From contig NC_084799.1 in assembly GCF_963169125.1 (NCBI RefSeq), forward strand, positions 67,262,143-67,326,142: a stretch of 64,000 nucleotides of DNA, read 5' to 3'. The position numbers and the translations under genes are program-made. A model generated the notes under the pieces. That model had not been told where the DNA came from and made no database searches. It worked only from the letters and a program-made list of their open reading frames with translations. Of this stretch, positions 32,435-43,574 are shown one piece after another. The stretch is from Humulus lupulus. Lineage: Eukaryota > Streptophyta > Magnoliopsida > Rosales > Cannabaceae. Numbering within the stretch: position 1 is the first letter of the stretch; every line of letters begins with the position of its first letter.

Positions 32435-32558
32435 TTTTTACATACTTTTGCCCTCCTCAAGAACATTGAAGAACTCGTGCTCCAGAGCCCAGAAATTTTC
32501 AAGCATCTACGCTCGTACATTCAAAAGCTTTCACCTTCGGACTCCAATCTTTATCTGA
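32435..32558 (+). other. Non-coding first exon of element C antisense gene
   Basis: The start is estimated at about 30 bases after the TATA box. It ends at a donor 'ctga|gtaagttt' (GT at 32559). The segment is homologous to 33520-33664 in element B. The intron that follows is where element B inserted. Confidence 0.6.
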
Positions 32559-32671
32559 GTAAGTTTCACGAACTTTCTTGTCTTTTGAGTTATCATACGA
32601 AACTGCCTTATACTTGCTTTCATCTCTGAACCCTTTCGTGTTCTTGGCTAAAAATGTATGGGGATTATTTG

Positions 32672-33258
32672 TGTTGACCCTGATTTTGGTCAATGACATG
32701 GAGTCTAGAAAATGACAGGAAAGTAATATAGAGCTTGAGAAAATGATCTAATGGAAAGATAAAGAACACAGAGATTTATAGTGGTTCAGCCCTAGTGATT
32801 GGTAGTGACCTACGTCCACTTGATACTATTATTAGTATTAAGCTCCAAAGGTGTGATCAAAGAACTAGGGTTCCCGAGTTTCACAGAGCTTGGAAGAAGA
32901 AAACAATACAATGATGGATAATAGTAATATAATTCTCAAAGAAAAAGATCGATCTCGTTCCTTGAGCTATTTCTTGTGTATTTATAGGCTCAAGAAGGAT
33001 TACATGAATTAGGAAATAATATATATCCTTAATAAACGGATCTGCAAGTCATAATGAAGAGATATTCTCGGATATCATTACAACTGTACAGATCTTTACA
33101 TAAATGAACGGAGTATACGACCAGTCTGGTCGTATATAAAACGTGGTGTTTCCATATGAAAATAATGCTGGTCGATAGGCGAGTCGTATCTCTGCTACGT
33201 GTCCGCCACGTGTCGTAAATCCTTGCCACGTCATCAGCAGCTGATTTATGGATAAACA
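32672..33258 (-). repeat. 3' LTR of element B (587 bp)
   Basis: Plus-strand edges are TGTTGACCCTG and GGATAAACA. Its terminal 20 bases hold the inverted repeat TTGACC...GGTCAA. The minus-strand TATA box is in 'gcctataaatacac' near 32985. Confidence 0.95.
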
Positions 33259-33271
33259 TTTCCCCCCAAGT
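33259..33271 (-). other. Polypurine tract of element B
   Basis: The minus strand reads CTTGGGGGGAAA before the LTR start TGTTTATCC. Confidence 0.85.
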
Positions 33272-33490
33272 TTATTTATTGCGACCAGCAATAAGTAAAC
33301 TTAGGAAACTAACTTTTCGTATGCCCCACGAAATCTCTCAGAGCCTCTCGTGCGTTCTTGAAAACTGTGACCTAATCACGTCCAATCATGCCTTTTCAGT
33401 TTTCAAGGAACCTTTCTGATGGCTGTTACACTCCCCCATGCTTTGAAAAAGGTAACCCATGATTTCCCTTTTTCGACACACCTTAGCTTC

Positions 33491-33499
33491 TATAAATAA
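33491..33499 (+). promoter_or_regulatory. TATA box of element B antisense gene
   Basis: TATAAATAA lies about 230 bp inside the 3' LTR, on the strand opposite to gag-pol and about 620 bp before the antisense ATG. Confidence 0.75.
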
Positions 33500-33519
33500 T
33501 CCCCACATTCTTCTTTTAA

Positions 33520-34103
33520 CTCTTTACACGCCATCTCTTTGCCAAGAACTCTCAAGAACTATATTTCAGAGCCTGGAACTCCAAGGTTTTCAGTCGCTTT
33601 GCTACGGATCCTTCGCCTACAAGCCCAAAACTATTCCTTTTCAGAATCTCCAATCTTCATCCAGGTAAATTTTTTCGACGTTTAACCCTTTGAGATGCCA
33701 TGCATACTGCTTCTGTGTTCTGAAACTTTTTTTGTTCTTGGGTAGAAATTTGTGAGGATTTTCTATACACCATTTGATGCTTGATAGGGTAGGGTATCTT
33801 TGCTCTGTAGAAGTTAGGAATCAGTTTGATAGTCAGGATCATGGGTTTGGGGTGTAAAATCGAAGTAAAAATTCGATTTTTAAGCTAGCTGAAAAACTGA
33901 GTTTTTCCCGCCCCTTTGGAGTTGAAAAACTTTTTCCAGAAAAACTTTTTACTTTCACTTTTTGATCCATTTTTCAAACTGCTCGCATAAAACTTAGTGT
34001 TTCAGTTAGAATGCTGCTGGTCGTAGACGCGAGCAATGTTAATCCAACTTTCAACATAAGCTCCCAGGTTGTGCGTCTTATCTCCTCCTTTGTCTGTTTG
34101 CAG
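33520..34103 (+). other. Non-coding exon and first intron of element B antisense gene
   Basis: An exon of about 145 bases ends at the donor 'tccag|gtaaat' (GT at 33665). The intron ends at the acceptor 'tgtttgcag' (34101-34103), five bases before the ATG at 34109. Element C conserves the exon and donor (at 32559). Confidence 0.65.
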
Positions 34104-34108
34104 TTTAT

Positions 34109-36634
34109 ATGCAAGACCTGTGGGGAGGAGAGAGAACCATCGACGACGATCTGCTAGCTCAACTGCTCGAGGGCGAAGAACAACCCTCAACATTGATACT
34201 CGATATTCCCTTTTCTCGTACCAATCCAAACACTTCCCCAATTTTGACTCGAAACATGGCTCGCACCAAAATCAAGGCCCAAAAAAGGAAAAACTCTGAT
34301 CCTTCTCATTAGCCTGCTGCTTCGGCTGATGCTCCCTCGACTAGTGGTAGAGATGAAAATGCTCCCGACCCAAACATCCAAAGACATGCCCGCCCTCAAC
34401 ACGCCATTCAGCCGGATGTTGAGTGGCATGTAGTCTTTGAAAGTAGGGTGACGATCAGAATGATCGCTAATTACTTAAGGAAATATGGTCTGCCCGGGGT
34501 GACCCTAGTCAAGCCCAACCCAAACCGAAGGGCTAATCTGCCTGGAGGCACCTATAGCGCCTGGTCGCGGTTTCATATTGAGGCAGGGGCCACCTTGCCT
34601 CTTCACCCATTCTTTCAAGGGGTGGCCAACTATTTTGGAGTTGCCCCCTTTCAAATAACCCCGAATGGATATAGGATGCTTGCTGCACTCTATATCCTGT
34701 ATAGCCAGAAAAAATGGCCTGTGCCATCGCCTCATGAGGTCAACTACCTGTTTGACATCAAATCTGACCCCAACCATGAAGGCACGGGGTTCTTCCACCT
34801 TTGTCATCAGGAAACTGGGCGTACTTTCCTGACTGACACAACCCACATCTCAAACGTGGGGAGGTACTACCAAGAGTACTGCCTTACGGCTGACCTGGTT
34901 GCGGACAACCTGGCTTTCACACGAGGTGGTAAAACTTTTGTATCGCTGGCTGACTTCTTCACTTAGTGTTTTCCTCCACAATGTCTTAAACTTTTGATGT
35001 CTTCCAGGCCCGTGGCTGCAGCCAAACCCAACTCCGGGCATGGAGTCGAGATCGACACTCTTAGCCAGAATGACTGATGCTGAAAAGAGTGTCAAGAATA
35101 TGGTTAGAGAGGCTAACCTTAGGTTGGCTGGCCTCTGGGCCCCTCAACTGGACACGAGGGGATCAAGCAGCAACCTCAAGTGTGACCTCCACGGAGGAGA
35201 CCGACTGGGGTCACGATCAGGGAACCTGCTGGCACTCCTCGAGCAGAGAGGCCCTCAGCCCCCTTAGGGAAAGGAAAGCAGAAGGCCACCGAGCCTATCG
35301 ACCTCTCTGACGACTCGTCGGATGACAACGGTACAGTTATTTCGCTTTTAGACAATTTTCCAATTCCCTGTCATCTATTCATCGGGGACGGCAATTTTAA
35401 ATATGCTCCACACTTAGGGCCAGACTTCTTTGTGTCAAAGAATGAGTGTAAGACTAGTAGAGTCTGTAGTGTAGCGACCAATAAATATAGCTCGGGTATT
35501 AGACTTTGCAATCCTTTTTTGTTTCTTTTTCTGATGTAAGATGTTTGGCTATTCATGCTATCTTACTATATGACTTTGTTCTTGTTTTTCAGGCATGGAC
35601 TCCACCAATGTGTTCGATTTTTACAGCACCCCAAAGGCCGCTGCTGCCCCTCCAAGCAAGAAGAAAACCAGTAAGAGGCATACTGGGGAGAGAAGCAAAG
35701 CGCCTCAGGCGAAAAAGGCCCGGAACACAGGTCCTCTGCCACCGCGACTCCGCCTTCTCCCCGCGAGCAGCAGACTCCATCTGCTGCAGCCGGGTCGACT
35801 CCTTCTCCTGCTGCCTCATCTAACCAACCTCAGCAGGGAGATCCTGCTTCAACTGGGAACGAGATGGTTGGTCATGCCTTCAAGTTGATCAAGGAGAGGG
35901 TCACCAAGATTGCGAAGCATGAACGCTACCAAGAGGCAATGGCTACCACGGAGACGATGGGTGTTGACCCAATCCTGAACCGTGCCCTGAACGAGTTCAC
36001 TAGTGTAAGTTATCTCTTTTTTTGAAATCAGGTCTTCATTAGTTTACTGTTTGTCTAACTTTTGTTCTGACTGCAGGCCATGCTAACCCTTACTGCCGGC
36101 CGCATCCGCCTGGGTGCTGTCACCGAGCAGACCAGGACTTCGGAGCAACGGCACAAGGATGAACTCAAAGTTGTTGAGGCCAGACATGCTGATCAGTTGG
36201 CGGTGGTGACTGAGGAAAAGGCCCAACTGGCTAAGGAGTTGGAGAAGAATCTGAAGTCTCTGGAAAAAGCCCGCGAACAAAGGGACAAATACAAGGAGTC
36301 CAACCGCTCTAACTTCAAAGTGGCTAAACAGCTCGAGATCGACTTGATCACGAGTAGGCAGGAAACCAGAGATTTGGAGGGTCGGGTTGAGGACTTGGAG
36401 AGGTACAAAAATGCCACCCTGAGGTGCTTCTACGATTTATGGAAGCAAAAGCAGGGTGCCAACTTTGACTACCTTCCTGAGAATACAAGGGAAGCTGATC
36501 TGGCTCACTGCGCGGCTCAGTTGGCTGAAAAAGAAAGATCTAGGGTCCCTGCTTCCCCCGAAATCTCACTGGCCGCCGGGATGGAGGGTGCAGACAACGA
36601 AGCTATCGACCAGAATCTTCCCCAGGATCATTAA
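34109..36634 (+). pseudogene. Element B antisense extra gene, four coding exons
   Basis: Predicted exons are 34109-34928, 35008-35447, 35593-36004 and 36077-36634, all with GT..AG introns of 72-145 bp. Exon 1 opens MQDLWGGER and holds the conserved domain ('WSRFHIEAGATLPLHPFF', 'YFGVAPFQITPNGYRMLAAL', 'VNYLFDIKS'), which resembles Pfam PF04195, 'putative gypsy type transposon'. Exon 2 has 'LARMTDAEKSVKNMVREANL', exon 3 is basic and low complexity, and exon 4 is a long coiled coil ending 'LPQDH'. Damage: a TAG at 34310-34312 and frameshifts in exons 2 and 3. Exon 4 is intact. Function is unknown; nuclear localisation is only a guess from the basic tracts. Confidence 0.8.
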
Positions 36635-37310
36635 GCTCCTCAAGCTCCTTAGTCTTTTCCTTTTATATTTCTTTCTTTTTTAACTGCACGACCGACGGGT
36701 CATGATGTAAAGACTATAATTTTTTGGTTTGCAACATGGGCAGCTCTTACTTTTATTTTGAACAATTACATCCAAGCAGTTACTGCTTGCGGTGTAAAAG
36801 GATCGTTTTGATATTATAATATATTTGCATATTATTATAACATCTATTTGTTTACATGACCGAACTTATCATAGCACTTTGGTTTGATTTAACAAAATAT
36901 CAAAATTTTGAAAAATACTCTAAGTGCCCTAGCATGCTTTCACTTATTTTGCTCATGTGTTTACATACCTTTTAACAATATGCTTTGCTTAATTGTACCT
37001 TGTATGCCCCCCAAGTGATCGGGGAGCTTTAGGTCCTTGGTCACTTGCCTTGAATAGAACCTGCCCGAACGTTACTGCTCGTAGCAACGCGATTAGAATT
37101 ATAATATTGCAAAACAACACACGTAATGAGCAAATACTTGTAATAAATATAATAATTGGCAAGAAATGACTGGCTGAGCACAGTCCCTTTTATTCTCATA
37201 GTAAATGGACTAAACATGTCTTTACGAGTGATCAATAAGATCTTACACAAAACTTGTAAAAAGTAAAATTTATACAAGCCAATTCTTTAAGAAGAATTGT
37301 TCATTGATAA
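36635..37310. other. Element B spacer between convergent antisense gene and pol
   Basis: Both genes end here. Conserved blocks shared with C and D include 'gccccccaagtgatc', 'aggtccttggtcacttgcc' and a short hairpin around 'gacgggtc' near 36690, plus the inverted repeat at 36766-36797. No gene seen. Confidence 0.7.
36766..36797. repeat. Conserved inverted repeat in spacer (element B copy)
   Basis: The arms TTACATCCAAGCAG and CTGCTTGCGGTGTAA face each other, one base longer and slightly decayed compared with the copies in C (47219-47249) and D (61862-61892). Confidence 0.8.
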
Positions 37311-38589
37311 TACTTGCGCATGTGTTCTCCATTCCAATATCGATGAATGAGATCTCCGTTTAAGCGTGCAAGTTTATAAGTGCCTGGGTGAAGGACTTCA
37401 TCAATCTGGTAAGGCCCTTCCCAATTTGGCCTGAGTACTCCAGCAGCTTGGTCGCGGGTGTTAAGGAAAATTCTTCAGAGCACAAGGTCTCCAACATTGA
37501 ATTTTCTTTCTCGCACTTTAGAATTGAAATACCGAGCGACCTTCTGCTGGTATGCAGCTACTCGGAGCTAGGCTTGTTCACGCCTTTCATTAATCGATTC
37601 CAAGGATTCCATCAGTAGCTAGCTGTTAGAATCCTAGTCGTATGTTAATCTACAGTGCAAGGGTGGATCCAACTCGACAGGCAACATGGCTTCATACCCA
37701 TATGCCAAGGAAAACGGGGTATGACCTGTTGCTGTTCGGTGGGAAGTTCTGTACGACCAAATGACTTCAGGAAACTGTTCTGGCCATGCTCCCTTGGATT
37801 CCTCAAGTCTTTTCTTCAGTGTATCCTTCAGCGTTTTGTTAACTGCTTCGACTTGCCCATTCGCCTGGGGATGAGCGACTGAAGAAAAACTTTTGATAAT
37901 GTCGTGACGTTTGCAGAAGTCCGTGAATAGATCACTGTCAAATTGGGTGTCGTTATCTGAGACTATCTTCTTTGGTAATCCATAGCGACAGATGATGTTT
38001 TTGACTACGAAGTCAAGAATTTTTTTCATCATTATGGTCGTGAGTGGCTCAGCTTCGGCCCATTTGGTGAAGTAGTCGACGGAAACCACTGCGTACTTTA
38101 CACCACCTTTCCCCGTAGGCAAAGATCTGATTAGATCTATTCCCCAAACTGCAAAGGGCCATGGACTCTGCATCTGCTTTAACTCATTGGGAGCTACTCA
38201 TGGGATTTTAGAAAACCTTTGACACCTGTCACATTTTCGCATGAACTCCATTGAGTCTTCATTCATGGTTGGCCAGAAATATCCCTGCCTTAGGATCTTT
38301 TTTGACAGGCATTGCCCCTCAGCGTGGTCCCTACAAAAGCCTTCGTGTACCTCCTTCATCAACTCTTTGGCTTTCTCCTTTGTAATACATCTCAGGAGTG
38401 GCAGTGAGAATCCCCTTCGGTACAGGATTCCATCGACCAAGATATACCTAGCTGCTTGCCGCTGAAGGGTCCTAGCTTTGTTTCTGTCTGCTGGTAGCAC
38501 GCTGCTTGATAGATACTCTACATATGGCGCCATACATGTATCCATCATCTGGATGACCAAAGTGGTTTCTGTTGCTTGGATGCTGGGCA
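37311..38589 (-). pseudogene. Element B integrase
   Basis: On the minus strand come the zinc-binding domain ('HEGFCRDHAEG', then 'CDRCQRF'), the core with all three catalytic residues (Asp in 'WGIDLIR', Asp in 'VSDNDTQFDS', Glu in 'ANGQVEAVNK') and the C-terminal 'LRPNWEGPYQI' to 'RKYYQ' segment ending TGA at 37311. Stops lie at 38198-38200 (Ile-Pro-stop), 37619-37621 and a few other places. The catalytic triad is therefore intact although the frame is broken. Confidence 0.92.
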
Positions 38590-40614
38590 CGGATAGTCGC
38601 TCGACTGGCACTAGGTTTAGAGTATCAGCATCTTTTGCACTTGCAAATTTCGCCAAAGCGTCTGCGTTGGAATTCTAATCACGAGGCACTTGCTGGAGAG
38701 TGTATCTGTTGAACTGGGCTAACAGATCCTTTGCTTTATTGAGATAGGCGACCATCTTCAATCCTCACGCCTGATACTCTCCCAAGATTTGATTCATGAC
38801 TAGCTGAGAATCATTATAGACATCAAGCACTTTTATGTTCATATCCTTGGCTAAGCGCAGTCCAGCGAGCAATGCTTCATATTCAGCCTCATTGTTAGAG
38901 GTAGTGAAGTCAAATCTTATTGTACAGTGAAATCGATGCCCTTCCGGAGTTATCAATATCACTCCTGCTCATGCGTGGGATTTGTTAGATGAACCGTTTG
39001 TGAACAATTTCCACAAGGGTTCTTGGATTTGACATTCGGGCTCGCTAGGTTCCTCGACCTGCTCGCCACCCGTGGCCTCTGTGAACTCGGTGATGAAGTC
39101 AGCTAAGGCTTGTCCCTTTATTGCTACTCGCGGCAGGTAAGATATGTCGAACTGCTCGAGTTTGACTACCCACTTTAGTAATCTTCCAGGAGCCTCTGGC
39201 TTTTGCAGGACTTGCCAAAGAGGCTGATCGGTCAATACCGTAATTGGATGGGCTTGGAAATAAGGTCGTAACTTCCTAGAGGCCAATACTAAGCAGTAGG
39301 CTAACCTTTCAATGGGGGGATATCTTAATTCTGCTCCAATCATCCTTTTTCTTACGTAATAGACAGCCTTCTGCACACCTTCTTCTTCTCTTACCAGAAC
39401 GACACTAGCAGCGTAATCCATGATTGCCAGGTAGATAAACAAAGTCTCTTTATCGACCGACTTTGACAAGATGCGTGGCTGCGCCATATACATTTTAAGT
39501 GCTTGAAAGGCATGTTCGCATTCATCTGCCCATTCAAATTTCTTATTACCTCTGAGTAGATTGAAAAATGGGACGCACTTGTCCGTTGATTTTGAAATAA
39601 ATCTACTTAGAGCAGCAATTCTTCCGATCAGACTTTGGACATCCTTAATCTTCATTGGCGACTTCATCTCGATAAGGGCTTTTATCTTCTCAGGATTAGC
39701 TTCAATTCCTCTTGAGTTAACTATGAATCCCAAGAACTTCCCTGGTCCAAATGCGAAGGAACATTTAAGGGGATTTAGCTTCATCCTACATTTATTAAGG
39801 ACGTTGAAGCATTCCTGCAAATCCCTTACATGTCCTTCTGCCTTCTTCGACTTAACCAGCATGTCGTCGACATAAACCTCCATGTTTGCACTGATCAGCT
39901 CCTTAAACATGTGGTTGACGAGTCTCTGGTAAGTCGCACCAGCGTTTTTCAAACCAAAGGGAATCACTTTGTAACAGTAGAGCCCTATATCGGTTCGGAA
40001 GCTGTTGTGATCCTCATCAGGGGGATGCATACTGATCTAATTATACCCAGAAAATGCATCCATGAATGAGAGGATCTCGTGTCCTGCAGTGGCATCGACC
40101 AGCTGGTCGATCCTCGGGAATGGGAAACAGTCTTTGGGGCAGGCTTTATTGAGCTCTATAAAATCTATGCACGTACGCCACTAGCCATTCATCTTGGGCA
40201 CGAGTACAGGATTGGAGACCCACGATGGATAAAACGCCACCCTGATGAACCCATTCTCCTTCAACTTCTTAACTTCTTCCTTCAGAGCTTTTGATCGGTC
40301 TTTGTCGAGCAGCCTTCTTTTCTGTTGCACAGGTGGAAAGGTTTTGTCACTGTTTAGGACATGGCTGATGATTACAGGATCTATCCCAACCATGTCTTTA
40401 TGAGACCATGCAAAGACGTCCTGGTTCCTCTTTAAGAACTCCATCAGTGCTTGTTTTGTTGTTGTCTCTAAGTTTTTACCGACTTTCACAACTCTGGTCG
40501 AGTTTTCCTCATCGAGTTGGACCTCTTTAAGGTCCTCGATGGGGCCTACTTCTTCTTTGAAATCCCCAAAGCGAGGATCTAAGTCTTTATCCTCACTTTG
40601 GGAAACGCCCTATT
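38590..40614 (-). pseudogene. Element B reverse transcriptase and two RNase H domains
   Basis: In minus-strand order: linker 'DVFAWSHKDM'; RT with 'NGFIRVAFYPSWVSNPVLVP', 'PFGLKNAGATYQRLVNHMFK' and an intact Tyr-Val-Asp-Asp box at 39863-39874; RNase H ('YYVRKRMIGAELRYPP', 'PITVLTDQPLWQVLQ'); then the second RNase H ('FTNGSS', 'NNEAEYEALLAGLRLAKD', 'DSQLVMNQILGEYQA'). Stops occur near 40180, 40035, 38968 and 38768. About 350 codons in the middle are uninterrupted, so the copy is relatively young. Confidence 0.93.
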
Positions 40615-41300
40615 TGGTGAGATTATCACCTAAGCGGGCTTGAACATCAGTTTCCATTTGCAACTCCTTCCCGGTGGCATCCCTCGATACACCCTTTTTT
40701 TCCTTGGTGATCGAGGCATTGTAGCATTCTCTCGCCTCCCGTTGGTTTCCCAACACTCATCCTACACCTGCGTCCATTGGGAATTTCATGGCGAGGTGCC
40801 ATACAGAAGTGATGGCTCGAAGGTCAACCAGAATTGGTCTCCCTATCACGGCATTATACACTGAAGGACAATCAACTACTATAAAAGTAGTGAGTAATGT
40901 CCTGTTAGCAGGCGCAGTCCCTGCTGTGACTGGGAGTCTGATTGACCCCACTGGGGTGAGCCCTTTTCCGGAAAAACCATAAATGGTTTGGTTTCATGGC
41001 TCTAGGTCCTTAACGAACAATTTCATCCTTTCCAGCGAGGACTTATATAGGATGTTGACCGAACTTCCTGTATCGACCAACACCCTCTTCACCATCATAT
41101 TTGCGATTTGGACATCCATGACCAGCGGATCGGAGTGTGGGAATCGCACATGCTGGGCGTCGTCGTCAGAAAAGGTGATCGGTTCCTCCTCTGTTCGAGT
41201 CTTTTTGGGTGCATAATCCTCAGCGCTCATCATCTCGGTGTCCTGGTCGTGGCGTAGGGTTCGAGCATATCGTTCCCTCGCTTTATCACTATCTCCTGCA
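40615..41300 (-). pseudogene. Element B protease region
   Basis: The active-site motif Asp-Thr-Gly-Ser-Ser lies at 41060-41074 on the minus strand, followed by 'SVNILYKSSLERMKL', 'TIYGFSGKGL' and the substrate-loop block 'YNAVIGRPILVDLRAITSVW'. This is a retroviral-type aspartic protease with an unbroken catalytic motif. Stops occur after 'KDLEP' near 40994 and near 40757. Confidence 0.88.
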
Positions 41301-43534
41301 AGATGCGGGCCTCCGCAGATGGTGAGTAGGGTACCTACCACGGGAGCTGGCTGTAAAGGTGGCGAGCCCTGGCATGCAGGCGCCGACTCGTTGCCACCTT
41401 GAGCCTCTCGCTGAGAACCTCCCGCGGCTCGTACATATCTTCTTAAGTGTCCCTGTCTTATCAGGAACTCAATCTTGTTCTTCAACTGGTTACACTCATT
41501 GGTGTCGTGCCCGTAGTCATTATGGTAGCGACAGAACTTCGTTGAATCTCTCTTGGAGATATCTTTTATTATGGGTGCGGGTCGTCCGTAGGGTACACTC
41601 GAGCTGGTCGCTTGAAAAACCTCGGCTCGGTTTTCAACAAGGGCAGTGTAATTGGTGAATTTTGGTTCATACCGATTATTTTTGGGGCGCTTACTCTCGG
41701 AAGCCGAGGGTTCTCCACTTGCCTTCTTTCCACAATTTTTTCCGTTGTCGTTCCCGTAGCCTTTGCCGTTGCCATTGGGCTTAGACTCGTTGGCAGCTTT
41801 GGCGGGTTCTTCCTTGGGCCCCTTGTCTTTTACTGGCGACTTGCCTTCATTGGCAATCACGTCTTTGAGCTTGATGTACCGATCAGCTCGATCTAAAAAC
41901 TCCTGGGTACTTTTAACCCCATGCCTCCTGAGGCTACTCCAGAGGGAAGAATGGCGCCTAACCCCAGCGGTTAGGGCCATCATCTTGTCTTCATCGCTCA
42001 CAGTCTTGGCTCCTGCTGCGGCTCGCATGAAGCGCTGAACGTACTCCTTCAAAGGCTCCCCCTCTTTCTTGCGTTTCTCGACCAGTTAGTTCGTCTCGGT
42101 GGGGTGCACACGACCCACGTAGAACTGTCCATAAAACTCCTTCACGAACATCTCCCAGGATACTATACTTGCAGGAGGGAACTTAAAGAACCACTCCTGG
42201 GTGGCATCAGAAAGGGTCGCTGGGAAAATCTTGCAGTGAGCATCTTCAGAGACTTTTTGAATGTCCATCTGTATCTCAAATTTGTTTACATGAGATACCG
42301 GGTCTCCATACCCGTCAAAATTTGGCAGAGTCGGCATCTTGAACTTGCTAGGGGTTTCTACCATAGCAATCCTTTGTACGAAAGGGGTGCCTCTCCTCCG
42401 ATCGTACTCGATATGCGATGTCCGCCCCCCGACCAGCTGCTGTATAGCCTAGTTCAGGGCATCGATTTGAGCTTGAACAACTTTAGGGATTGTTGGATTC
42501 TCTGGTTCTGGGGGAATGTACTCATCGTGCCTTTCTCGGCAGTCATTGAGTTCATCCCTCAAGCCATCGTCTTTTCGTCGCTGCTCGCTGGCTCCGAGAT
42601 GGCTAAAGATGTTGTTTTGTCTGGGCTGCCCCCCAGCATTATGTCCTACTTGTCGGTCTTCTCTAGGTGGGGGAATTCTTCCTCCACCTCTCTCCTCGTT
42701 CCTCCGACCAGCATTCCCTCTGCCTGAGTCGGCCTCATTGTAGTCGTGGCCGTCTCTGAACCTTGACTGGCTATGGTGGGACCGACTGTTTCCTCTGTTG
42801 CCTCCTTGGGCTGGCATTTCCCGGGCGTTAGGGGGAGGCCTGCGTTGGTCGGTGGGTACCCGTGCATTGTCATGCCGTGGGGGGCCCCTGACTGCAGAGC
42901 CTGTCTCTGAGTTCCTTCAGTTGGCTGAAGGATGTTGTCCCCTGCTCGGTGGATGCGGCTCTTCACCCCCTGGGCGTCTAGGGTTGCGGGGTTGTTGCCC
43001 GGCTCTATTCTGCCTCAGGCGTGGGGGATTGCCTCGACCAGGCGTGATAGGAGGCTGCATCTCAGGATCCCTAGGTGGGATATCATCCTGAGGCATCGGT
43101 GGCTGCTTCGGCCTTTGAGGGCTTGTTGGCTGGAGCGGAGGGATAGGATTGGGACCTCTTTCAGGTGGATCGCTTGTGGGTTAATTAGGCTGCGTGGAAG
43201 GCACAGCCTGATTCCTAGCCAATTGGAGGGCTGCTTCAAGGGCTACCATGGCATCCCTCTAACGACGGTCCATCTCCGCCTGTCCTTCGCTCAGCTTTTG
43301 GCGCTGGCGCTCTATCTCCCTCTGCTGTGAGGCCATTATCTCGGTGGCACTCTCCTAATTGGCCCTCAGAGCGGCCAACTCATCTTGCCACACCCCCAGT
43401 GTTGTCTTCAGGGTCTCAGAGTCCACTTCCTCCTCATCAAACTCCAAATGATGTTCATCTTCAGCCACATTTGGGGGAGGAGGCTGGGATGGTGCGGCAG
43501 CAACCTGTCCAGTCTTCTTGGTAGTCTTTGCCAT
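41301..43534 (-). pseudogene. Element B gag
   Basis: It starts at ATG 43534, about 20 bases after the primer site (MAKTTKKTGQ...). An acidic N-terminus and a Gln/Arg coiled stretch are followed by a Pro/Arg/Gly-rich linker, then the capsid domain ('FDGYGDPVSHVNKFEIQMDI', 'DATQEWFFKFPPASI', 'MRAAAGAK') and a zinc knuckle 'FCRYHNDYGHDTNEC' near 41500-41545. Stops are at 43259-43261, 43181-43183, 42449-42451 and elsewhere. The first half resembles element D and the second half element C. Confidence 0.88.
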
Positions 43535-43555
43535 TAGATTTTCTTGAGTTCAGCT

Positions 43556-43572
43556 CTCAATGAAAGCACCAG
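43556..43572 (-). other. Primer binding site of element B
   Basis: The minus strand reads TGGTGCTTTCATTGAGA, two bases after the 5' LTR end. The same site is in C, and a TAG variant in D. I do not assign the tRNA. Confidence 0.75.
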
Positions 43573-43574
43573 AA

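Noticed and set aside
34109..36634. The antisense gene as a captured ordinary host gene
   Set aside because: It occurs at the same place and strand in four separate elements and carries a domain known from plant gypsy elements, so it belongs to the elements rather than to a single capture.
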